Part shown: positions 57,440 through 64,000 of the stretch, piece by piece | Layout of the letters: the number at the start of each line of letters is the position of its first letter | How positions within the stretch are numbered: the first letter of the stretch is position 1 | Assembly (NCBI GenBank): GCA_003331305.1 | Contig: QOQB01000002.1 | Span: 62,001-126,000, forward strand | Direction of reading: 5' to 3' | DNA from: Flavobacteriales bacterium | GTDB taxonomy: Bacteria; Bacteroidota; Bacteroidia; Flavobacteriales; Flavobacteriaceae | DNA: 64,000 bases | Made by a program: the position numbers and the translations under genes | The notes under the pieces: generated by a model | What the model was told of the DNA's origin: nothing | The model's database searches: none | Seen by the model: only the letters and a program-made list of their open reading frames with translations

Positions 57440-58915
57440 ATGAAAAAAATTATTAGTTTAAAATCTTCAAACAATTTAATTCCAAGGTGTCTTTGCATCA
57501 TCTTATTAGCTTTAACAAATATTTATGCACAAAATCAATTAGTAGGATCCAAATCTTATATTCATCTAGAAAAAATTGACAACGCTTGGTGGTTTGTAGA
57601 TGCAAATGGAGAAAAGTTTATCTCCACTGGAATGAACCATATTCAAGCTAACATCAGATTTGCGGATTACAACAAAAAATATTGGTCAAAAAAATTTGGT
57701 GAAGAAATTCTTACAAACGGGCGATACAATGGAAAAGCTACCCAAGCAGTAAAAAAGTGGATGGAACAAGTTGTTAAAGATCATAAAGACTATGGCTTTA
57801 ACACTATTCCTTACCACAGGCAGCTTAATATACCAGATGAATATTTTGAAGATTTAGAAATTTTTTACTTTGGAAAAATAAAAACTGGAATTATCCATGC
57901 AAATCGAGTAAAATCTTTGTCCCCCAATGGTAAATTCCCTGATGTTTTTAGTGAGGAATTTAAACTTAGAGCCGATAGTATTGCTAAAGAATACTGCTCA
58001 AAACACAAAAACAACAAATATTTTCTCGGATATACTTATGAGGACTTACCAGCTTATGAGTTTCAGATGTATAAACAAGTTCATTTGAAAGGGAGCAAAA
58101 ACTTTTCATACCTTCCTTGGGTTGCCGATATTATTAACAATAATGGATTGACAAACGGCAAAAAAGTATGGCTTACAATTCTAAAGAAAAACTACAATAA
58201 TCCTGCTGAGGTAGCTAAAAATTATAGCATTGATCTAAATAGATGGGACGATATCGCTTCTGTTTCGTACTGGCCTGAGCCAAACAACAAGGAAAAGTGG
58301 CTAGTCGACCAAGAGGAAATGAGTAAAAAAATTCTCGAAAATTGGCATAAAATAAACCGTGAAAGTATTTTGAAGTATGATCCAAACCATTTGATCTTTG
58401 GGGATAAAATCTTTTGTCATGGAAAAGGACACCCCGATTGGGTATTTAATATTATTGGCAAGTATATCGACGTATTGCTCATTCAAGACTATGAAATGCT
58501 AAGACCATCACATATAAAAGAATTAAAACGATACCATCGTTTGTCAGGTAAACCCGTATTAAATGGTGATGCATCTTATGCGGTTACGGTCAAACAACAA
58601 AAAAAATCAAAAGGATTGCAAGTCGAAAGTCATGCAGCTGTGGGAGAAGAATATACTACATATCTAAAGGGAATAATGAATCTTCCATTTATGTTAGGCT
58701 GGCACAACTGTGGTTATCTCGAACAATGGACTGGTGGGAAATTAGACAATACTGGGAAACAACAATCTGGTTTCTTTGACCCTTTTGGAAAACCAAGACT
58801 TGAAGCACTTAATCCAATCAAAAAGGCTAATCAAAAAGCTGTAAAATGGCACAATGCGTCTGGTAATGATGTGTTTGAATACTCTAAAAGAATGAATAAG
58901 TGGAATAAAAAATAA
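57440..58915 (+). CDS. Secreted agarase-like glycoside-hydrolase-fold protein
   Basis: The 491-residue protein has a long N-terminal signal region (ending I-Y-A-Q-N) and a TIM-barrel-like body. W-W-F-V-D-A-N-G-E-K-F-I-S-T-G-M-N-H resembles the entry strand of agarase/GH50-like clan-A enzymes. F-L-G-Y-T-Y-E-D-L-P-A-Y-E and G-K-P-V-L-N-G-D-A-S-Y lie where an N-E acid/base and an E nucleophile usually occur, but here read E-D and D. The substrate is unknown; it may be an enzyme with altered catalysis or a binding protein. The gene is AT-rich relative to neighbours. It is divergent from the esterase. Confidence 0.7.
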   Translation: MKKIISLKSSNNLIPRCLCIILLALTNIYAQNQLVGSKSYIHLEKIDNAWWFVDANGEKFISTGMNHIQANIRFADYNKKYWSKKFGEEILTNGRYNGKATQAVKKWMEQVVKDHKDYGFNTIPYHRQLNIPDEYFEDLEIFYFGKIKTGIIHANRVKSLSPNGKFPDVFSEEFKLRADSIAKEYCSKHKNNKYFLGYTYEDLPAYEFQMYKQVHLKGSKNFSYLPWVADIINNNGLTNGKKVWLTILKKNYNNPAEVAKNYSIDLNRWDDIASVSYWPEPNNKEKWLVDQEEMSKKILENWHKINRESILKYDPNHLIFGDKIFCHGKGHPDWVFNIIGKYIDVLLIQDYEMLRPSHIKELKRYHRLSGKPVLNGDASYAVTVKQQKKSKGLQVESHAAVGEEYTTYLKGIMNLPFMLGWHNCGYLEQWTGGKLDNTGKQQSGFFDPFGKPRLEALNPIKKANQKAVKWHNASGNDVFEYSKRMNKWNKK

Positions 58916-59314
58916 ATCCTATTATTTCAATATGGTTTTGAAAGGTTATTTAAAATATTAAGTGTTTGTTTCGAAAATAACTCAATAGGGTGTACAAAAC
59001 AGTGTTTATTATATACGTTTTTCAACTGGTTACACACATTTAATAGCATACACAACAAGTGATAATTTTTACGGTCCTTTTACATATCAAGGGTGATAAA
59101 TGGGCCTTTTCAAGGCTGCATAAACCATTTTTTTCACTTATTATTTGAATAATAATATTTTTTTCTTTTTTTCATAACACCGAAATTTAAAGAAAAACAC
59201 ATTTAAGAAATATCAAATTCACTACTTTTAGGCACAATTTTGATGGAAGCATAAATTCCATTAAGATTTTTTTTGGCAACAATTGGAGATTTTAGTTAAA
59301 TACGTACTTCAACT
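58916..59314. other. AT-rich 399-nt intergenic region upstream of the xylose operon
   Basis: No open reading frame of note and no tRNA are seen. It contains an 8-bp palindrome (listed separately), one-mismatch promoter boxes TACGTTTT (59014-59021) and TACTTTTA (59223-59230), and a TTTG at 59239-59242. I could not fix the xylB promoter. No clear terminator for the agarase-like gene is visible. Confidence 0.6.
59138..59155. promoter_or_regulatory. Candidate operator palindrome upstream of xylB
   Basis: TTATTATT and AATAATAA are perfect inverted repeats separated by TG, 160 nt before xylB. Such symmetry suits a dimeric regulator, but in AT-rich DNA chance is a real alternative. Confidence 0.3.
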
Positions 59315-60802
59315 ATGTATAATATTGGATATGATATTGGTAGTTCGTCTGTAAAGGCCGCCATTATCGAGGTAAAGACAGGCAAGCAAATTACCGTAAC
59401 GCATGAGCCTGAAGGCGAGATGGGGATGATAAGCCCAGAAAATTCATGGGCAGAACAAGACCCCGAACTGTGGTGGAAACTCGTGTGTTTAGCAACAAAA
59501 AAACTATTAGAGCAAACGGGAATTGACTCCAAAAAGATCAACGGTATTGGCATTGCTTATCAAATGCATGGTTTGGTTGTGGTAGACCGCAACGGGGCAC
59601 CACTTAGAAATGCCATCATATGGTGCGACAGTCGAGCAGTTGCTATTGGAAATGAAGCCTTCAAAGCCTTAGGCACAAAAAAATGTAAGGAGCACTTACT
59701 CAATAGCCCTGCAAATTTTACAGCTTCCAAATTAAAATGGGTTCGTGACAATGAGCCAGAAGTATATGATAAGGTTCATAAATACATGCTCCCTGGCGAT
59801 TATATCGCCTACAAGTTTTCTGGCGATATAACGACAACTGTAAATGGTCTTTCCGAAGGAACACTTTGGGATTACAAAACACACAAGCCAGCAAACTGGC
59901 TTTTGGATTTTTATGATATTGATGTTTCCATGACACCTGATGTAGTTGATAACTTTACGCTTCAAGGAGTGGTTAATCAACAAGCAGCCATGGATTCTGG
60001 GCTACAGCCAGGCACCTCCATAATGTATCGCGCAGGCGATCAACCTAATAACGCTTTAGCATTAAATGTAATGAAGCCAGGTGAGGTTGCTGCCACTGGT
60101 GGGACATCGGGAGTGGTGTACGCGCTTACCGATAATATGCATACGAATGAGTTGGAGCGTATTAATAATTTTGCACACGTAAACTATACACAAGAGACAC
60201 CTATTATTGGGAAATTATTGTGCATAAACGGCGCAGGTATTCAGTACCGCTGGATGAAAAACAATACAGGTGCTGAAAGTTACAACCACATGAATCAACT
60301 TGCTAGTGCGGAACCTGTGGGGTCTAATGGCTTGTCCATAATGCCTTTTGGAAATGGCACAGAGCGTATGCTTGGGAATACAAACGTTGGGGGACGTATG
60401 CTTAATTTGAATTTAAACAAGCATACAAACGGTACTGTTTATAGAGCTACTCTAGAGGGAATTGCCTTTTCATTTATTTATGGAATGAAATTCATTAAAA
60501 ATGACAATACGCCGCTGCATGTTATACGTGCAGGAAACGATAACTTGTTTCGGTCAGAAGTTTTTTCAAATACCATAGCTTCATTGATTGGACAAGAAAT
60601 TGAAATTTACAATACAACAGGCGCTGTTGGCGCAGCAAGAGCTGCTTCAATTAGTAAGTATGATTTAAGCGCTTTTGGAGACAGTATATCCAATAATGAT
60701 TATGTGAGCAGTTATACGCCACAAAAAAATGCCACCGCTTATGCTGAAGCATACAGTAAATGGGAACAACAACTAGAAATGATATTAAAAAACAATAATT
60801 AA
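59315..60802 (+). CDS. xylB: Xylulokinase
   Basis: XylB phosphorylates D-xylulose to xylulose 5-phosphate. The 495-residue FGGY kinase has the phosphate-binding [10 protein letters not shown], substrate-region I-W-C-D-S-R-A, and [10 protein letters not shown]. It is followed after 7 nt by xylA and then by a xylose-type transporter, so the specificity is well supported by context. Confidence 0.94.
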   Translation: MYNIGYDIGSSSVKAAIIEVKTGKQITVTHEPEGEMGMISPENSWAEQDPELWWKLVCLATKKLLEQTGIDSKKINGIGIAYQMHGLVVVDRNGAPLRNAIIWCDSRAVAIGNEAFKALGTKKCKEHLLNSPANFTASKLKWVRDNEPEVYDKVHKYMLPGDYIAYKFSGDITTTVNGLSEGTLWDYKTHKPANWLLDFYDIDVSMTPDVVDNFTLQGVVNQQAAMDSGLQPGTSIMYRAGDQPNNALALNVMKPGEVAATGGTSGVVYALTDNMHTNELERINNFAHVNYTQETPIIGKLLCINGAGIQYRWMKNNTGAESYNHMNQLASAEPVGSNGLSIMPFGNGTERMLGNTNVGGRMLNLNLNKHTNGTVYRATLEGIAFSFIYGMKFIKNDNTPLHVIRAGNDNLFRSEVFSNTIASLIGQEIEIYNTTGAVGAARAASISKYDLSAFGDSISNNDYVSSYTPQKNATAYAEAYSKWEQQLEMILKNNN

Positions 60803-60809
60803 TCTAACA

Positions 60810-62129
60810 ATGGTAAACAACAAATACTTTAAAGGAATAGAAAAAATTCAATTTGAAGGAAAAGAATCCGATAACCCTTTTGCATTCAAATACTATAACC
60901 CAGATCAGGTGGTAGCAGGAAAAACGATGCGGGAACACTTCAAATTTGCCATTGCTTACTGGCATAGCTTCTGTGGCCAAGGCTCCGATCCCTTTGGTCC
61001 AGGTACTCAAAATTTCCCTTGGGATCAAAATAATGACCCAGTCCAAGCAGCAAAAGACAAAGCAGACGCAGCCTTTGAATTTATTTCCAAAATGGGCTTC
61101 GATTACTTTTGTTTTCATGACTATGACCTTATTCAAGAAGGTGGCTCTTTAGCAGAATCAGAAAAACGATTAGAAGCCATCACAGATTATATCAAAACAA
61201 AACAAGATGCAACCGGGATTAAACTCCTGTGGGGTACAGCCAATTGCTTTTCCAATCCAAGGTATATGAATGGTGCGGCTACAAATCCAGATTTTGATGT
61301 AGTGACTTATGCAGGTGCTCAGGTAAAAATGGCTTTAGATGCTACCACGAAACTAAATGGTGAAAACTACGTTTTTTGGGGTGGTCGAGAAGGATATATT
61401 TCATTACTAAATACGGACATGGGACGCGAACAGGATCATATGGCACGCTTCCTAACCATGGCCAAAGACTATGCACGTTCACAAGGTTTTAAGGGAACGT
61501 TCTTTATTGAGCCTAAGCCTATGGAGCCGAGCAAACACCAATACGATTTTGATGCTGCTACCTCGATTGGATTCCTTAATAAATATGGACTCCAAGATGA
61601 TTTTAAATTGAATATTGAGGTAAATCATGCCACTTTAGCACAACACACCTTTGAGCATGAACTTACAGTAGCTGCTAACGATAATATGCTTGGTAGTATT
61701 GATGCCAATAGAGGGGATTATCAAAACGGATGGGATACCGATCAGTTCCCCAATAATATAGAAGAAACGGCTAGAGCCATGATGGTTTTCTTAAAAGCTG
61801 GTGGACTTCAAGGCGGAGGTGTTAATTTTGACGCAAAAATTAGAAGAAACTCTACTGACTTTGAAGATTTATTCCATGCGCACATTGGCGGTGCCGATAC
61901 TTTTGCTAGAGGGCTTTTGGTTGCAGATAAAGTATTAAACGACACGAACTTTACATCGTTTGTTCAAGAAAGATATGCTTCATTTGATGCTGGAAAAGGA
62001 AGTGATTTTGAACAAGGAAAACTATCTTTAAATGATTTGTATGCTATTGCAAGCAATAGCACTTCTGATATTAAGCCTGTTAGTGGCAAACAAGAGCTCT
62101 TGGAGAACATTCTAAATAACCACATTTAA
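60810..62129 (+). CDS. xylA: Xylose isomerase
   Basis: XylA converts D-xylose to D-xylulose. The 439-residue class II enzyme shows catalytic [10 protein letters not shown], metal-site motifs [13 protein letters not shown] and [11 protein letters not shown], and [18 protein letters not shown]. It lies between xylB and the transporter, so it is part of one operon. Confidence 0.97.
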   Translation: MVNNKYFKGIEKIQFEGKESDNPFAFKYYNPDQVVAGKTMREHFKFAIAYWHSFCGQGSDPFGPGTQNFPWDQNNDPVQAAKDKADAAFEFISKMGFDYFCFHDYDLIQEGGSLAESEKRLEAITDYIKTKQDATGIKLLWGTANCFSNPRYMNGAATNPDFDVVTYAGAQVKMALDATTKLNGENYVFWGGREGYISLLNTDMGREQDHMARFLTMAKDYARSQGFKGTFFIEPKPMEPSKHQYDFDAATSIGFLNKYGLQDDFKLNIEVNHATLAQHTFEHELTVAANDNMLGSIDANRGDYQNGWDTDQFPNNIEETARAMMVFLKAGGLQGGGVNFDAKIRRNSTDFEDLFHAHIGGADTFARGLLVADKVLNDTNFTSFVQERYASFDAGKGSDFEQGKLSLNDLYAIASNSTSDIKPVSGKQELLENILNNHI

Positions 62130-62141
62130 AACAAAACTGTC

Positions 62142-63548
62142 ATGCAAAAATCATATTTACTAAGATTAACTTTAGTTGCTACGCTGGGAGGCCTGCTCTT
62201 TGGTTATGACACGGGTGTCATTGCTGGTACCGTAGGTTCGCTAGACGCTTTTTTTATTGAACCTAAAGGGCTAGACGAGCTAGCCGCCAGTTCTTTAAAA
62301 GGATGGCTTGTTTCCATTGCACTCATTGGGTGTATTGTGGGTGGTGCTCTTGCTGGACTTGTGGGTAAGAAACTAGGAAGAAAAAAAGGACTGGTAATCG
62401 CAGGTGTTTTATTCTTTATTTCGGCACTTGGTTCAGCACTTCCAGAATTGTTTTTTCAACCACTTGGTCAAGGCGATCACACGCTTTCAACCGTATTTAT
62501 GATTTATCGATTTATTGGAGGTATCGGCGTAGGTATAGCATCTATGTTGTCACCTGTTTATATTGCTGAAATTGCACCAGCGAAAGACAGGGGTAAATTG
62601 GTTTCTTATAACCAGTTGGCCATTGTAGGCGGTTTTATGGTGGTTTATTTTGTAAACTATTTTATTGCCTTAAGCGGTGATGATACTTGGCTCAATGACA
62701 TAGGGTGGCGCTATATGTTTGCCTCCGAATTGGTACCCGTAAGTATTTTCTTAGCACTCTTATATTTTGTACCGGATACACCGAGATCTTTGGTGTCTCA
62801 CAACAAAGAAGTAGAGGCATTGGAAATATTAAAGAAAGTAAATGGAGAAAGCGAAGCACAAAGCATTTTGAGCGATATCAAGAACACACTAGTTGATAAA
62901 ACAAACAGTGCGCTTACCTATGGTTGGGGACTTGTCATTATTGGGATTTTACTTTCTGTTTTCCAACAATTTGTTGGTATTAACGTAGTACTTTATTATG
63001 CTCCTGAAATCTTCAAAACCCTAGACCTGGGTACAGATGCTGCCTTATTACAGACTATTATTGTTGGAATTGTAAACTTCCTATTTACCATTATAGCTGT
63101 TAAAACGGTAGACAACTATGGAAGAAAACCACTTATGGTTATTGGAGCTGTGGGTATGGCAGTTGCCATGATTGCCTTAGGGTTTGCGTTTTATGCTGAG
63201 ATAGGCGGATACGCTGCGCTTATTTGTATGATGGTTTATGTAGCTGCATTTGCGTTGAGTTGGGGCCCTGTTACTTGGGTACTATTGTCTGAGATATTTC
63301 CAAACGATATTCGCAACAAGGCCATGCCTATTGCGGTAGCAGCCCAGTGGCTTTCCAATTGGCTGGTATCAGCAACCTTCCCTGTGATGAATGAAAACTC
63401 ATACCTGGTTGATACGTTTAACAATGGCTTTGCTTATTGGATATACGGAATCATGTCTGTGTTAGCAGCCGTCTTTGTTTTGAAATTTATTCCAGAAACA
63501 AAAGGGAAGACTTTAGAAGAAATGAACAATCTTTGGAAGAAAAAATAA
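62142..63548 (+). CDS. Sugar:proton symporter, XylE-like (major facilitator superfamily)
   Basis: The 468-residue protein has 12 predicted helices and sugar-porter signatures: G-G-L-L-F-G-Y-D-T-G-V-I-A-G, R-F-I-G-G-I-G-V-G, P-V-Y-I-A-E-I-A-P-A-K-D-R-G and the terminal P-E-T-K-G-K-T-L-E-E. Context with xylB and xylA indicates D-xylose uptake, although related transporters carry glucose or arabinose. It starts 12 nt after xylA. Confidence 0.92.
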   Translation: MQKSYLLRLTLVATLGGLLFGYDTGVIAGTVGSLDAFFIEPKGLDELAASSLKGWLVSIALIGCIVGGALAGLVGKKLGRKKGLVIAGVLFFISALGSALPELFFQPLGQGDHTLSTVFMIYRFIGGIGVGIASMLSPVYIAEIAPAKDRGKLVSYNQLAIVGGFMVVYFVNYFIALSGDDTWLNDIGWRYMFASELVPVSIFLALLYFVPDTPRSLVSHNKEVEALEILKKVNGESEAQSILSDIKNTLVDKTNSALTYGWGLVIIGILLSVFQQFVGINVVLYYAPEIFKTLDLGTDAALLQTIIVGIVNFLFTIIAVKTVDNYGRKPLMVIGAVGMAVAMIALGFAFYAEIGGYAALICMMVYVAAFALSWGPVTWVLLSEIFPNDIRNKAMPIAVAAQWLSNWLVSATFPVMNENSYLVDTFNNGFAYWIYGIMSVLAAVFVLKFIPETKGKTLEEMNNLWKKK

Positions 63549-63567
63549 GTAGCTGTTTAAAAGCTAC
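63549..63567 (+). repeat. Short hairpin after the transporter gene
   Basis: GTAGCT and AGCTAC with a 7-nt loop directly follow the stop codon, with ATTTTG after it. It may protect or terminate the xyl transcript weakly; the stronger terminator is 64 nt downstream. Confidence 0.35.
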
Positions 63568-63630
63568 ATTTTGTCGATCTGAACCAGTTTCAGGTTACAG
63601 TTATTTTAATAATCAATCTTTTAAGATTAT

Positions 63631-63665
63631 GAAACAAACCTGCCTACTATAGGCAGGTTTGTTTC
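63631..63665 (+). terminator. Intrinsic terminator-like hairpin of the xyl operon
   Basis: GAAACAAACCTGCCTA and TAGGCAGGTTTGTTTC are a perfect 16-bp inverted repeat with loop CTA. The 3' arm carries the T-rich segment TTTGTTT, so it can act as a terminator, possibly in both directions. Confidence 0.75.
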
Positions 63666-63744
63666 ATCATTATTATAGATAACGATTTTTTTACTTAATG
63701 TTTGGTTAACATTAGAGATGTATTTTTATAAAAACTAAACAAAA

Positions 63745-64000
63745 ATGAAACAAATTAAACGAATCACACTATTACTTGCATTAGCAGTAATTTCGTGCGA
63801 AAACACACCAAAAGAAGTTCAAAAAGTGGGATTTGCTGGCAACCCTGATAACGGCTGGATATTGGGAAAACAAGAAAGTTTAGATACTTGGTTAACTTTT
63901 GTTGAACATCATGTAGATGAAGATTTAGAAGGAATCATGAAGCTTACAAGCGATTCGATTTTCGTTGAGTTACCAAACGGGGAGTCTATAGCAGGAAAAG
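63745..64000 (+). CDS. Putative NTF2/SnoaL-like lipoprotein, truncated by window end
   Basis: This gene is absent from the ORF track because the frame runs off the window. The ATG at 63745 starts a lipoprotein signal with L-A-V-I-S-C-E-N, then about 68 residues including W-L-T-F-V-E-H-H-V-D-E-D-L-E-G and P-N-G-E-S-I-A-G-K. That pattern resembles SnoaL/NTF2-fold proteins, which bind small molecules or act as enzymes or lipoprotein accessories. Upstream TTTG (63701-63704) and TATTTTTA (63721-63728) are a possible promoter with 16-nt spacing. Whether it belongs to the sugar locus is unknown. Confidence 0.75.
   Translation, partial: MKQIKRITLLLALAVISCENTPKEVQKVGFAGNPDNGWILGKQESLDTWLTFVEHHVDEDLEGIMKLTSDSIFVELPNGESIAGK

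Overview
The window reads as a chromosomal segment from a member of the Flavobacteriaceae (phylum Bacteroidota); the genus is not resolved. The assignment rests on gene content and gene order: an alternative complex III (act) operon running into coxBA, sprA of the type IX secretion system beside gcvH, the nadK-DUF6089-uppS-bamA-ompH-ompH order, a fused folK-deoxynucleoside kinase, a malic enzyme carrying a phosphotransacetylase-like domain, and Nfu with a duplicated N-terminal domain. It also rests on promoters of the Bacteroidota type (TAnnTTTG at -7). Shine-Dalgarno sequences are generally not evident. Genes are tightly packed on both strands, and I see no insertion sequence, prophage, rRNA or CRISPR array.

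Layout. 1-5.7 kb: end of the act operon (actC 3' end, actD, actE, actF) followed by coxB and coxA, closed by a strong terminator. 5.8-18.3 kb: ruvB-queG, then maeB-ruvA-sprA-gcvH. 18.4-19.9 kb: two tandem TonB-family genes. 20-24.9 kb: a second respiratory cluster (cyoE, two subunit III genes, subunit IV, a cysteine-free Sco-like protein, Sco1, DUF420, a 65-residue CxxC protein). With the first cluster it would supply most of a heme-copper oxidase and its assembly factors. 25-30.7 kb: a MacB-type tripartite exporter (ATPase, two permeases, adaptor, TolC). 30.7-33.7 kb: tsaB, nfu, a gamma-carbonic-anhydrase-like gene and murI. 33.7-40.1 kb (minus strand): the envelope biogenesis run nadK, DUF6089, uppS, bamA and two Skp/OmpH chaperones. 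40.2-45 kb: pdxJ, an alpha/beta hydrolase, tig-clpP-clpX. 45-46 kb: an AT-rich orphan lipoprotein with a possible gene remnant beside it. 46-55.9 kb: GH3-like protein, DUF2797, rluF-yhhQ-sppA, folK-dNK, a TrmH-type methyltransferase, mutS. 55.9-56.1 kb: tRNA-Gly(GCC) and tRNA-Leu(UAA).

56.2-64 kb is the accessory, carbohydrate-related end: a secreted esterase, a secreted agarase-like glycoside-hydrolase-fold protein behind a putative attenuator, then xylB-xylA-xylE-like genes for xylose uptake and entry into the pentose phosphate pathway, and the start of an NTF2-like lipoprotein. It looks like a small xylose or xyloside utilisation locus without a SusC/SusD pair in view.

The observations most worth following are: the agarase-like gene whose motifs carry Asp at positions where clan-A enzymes usually have Glu, behind an intrinsic-terminator-like leader; a 7-residue repeat insertion in SprA; a Sco-like protein lacking all cysteines; an alpha/beta hydrolase with no canonical start codon where its conserved N-terminus requires one; and a set of TAnnTTTG promoters placed 4-60 nt from their genes, some implying near-leaderless mRNAs. 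Everything here was read by eye from the sequence and translations; family names come from motif recognition, not searches.
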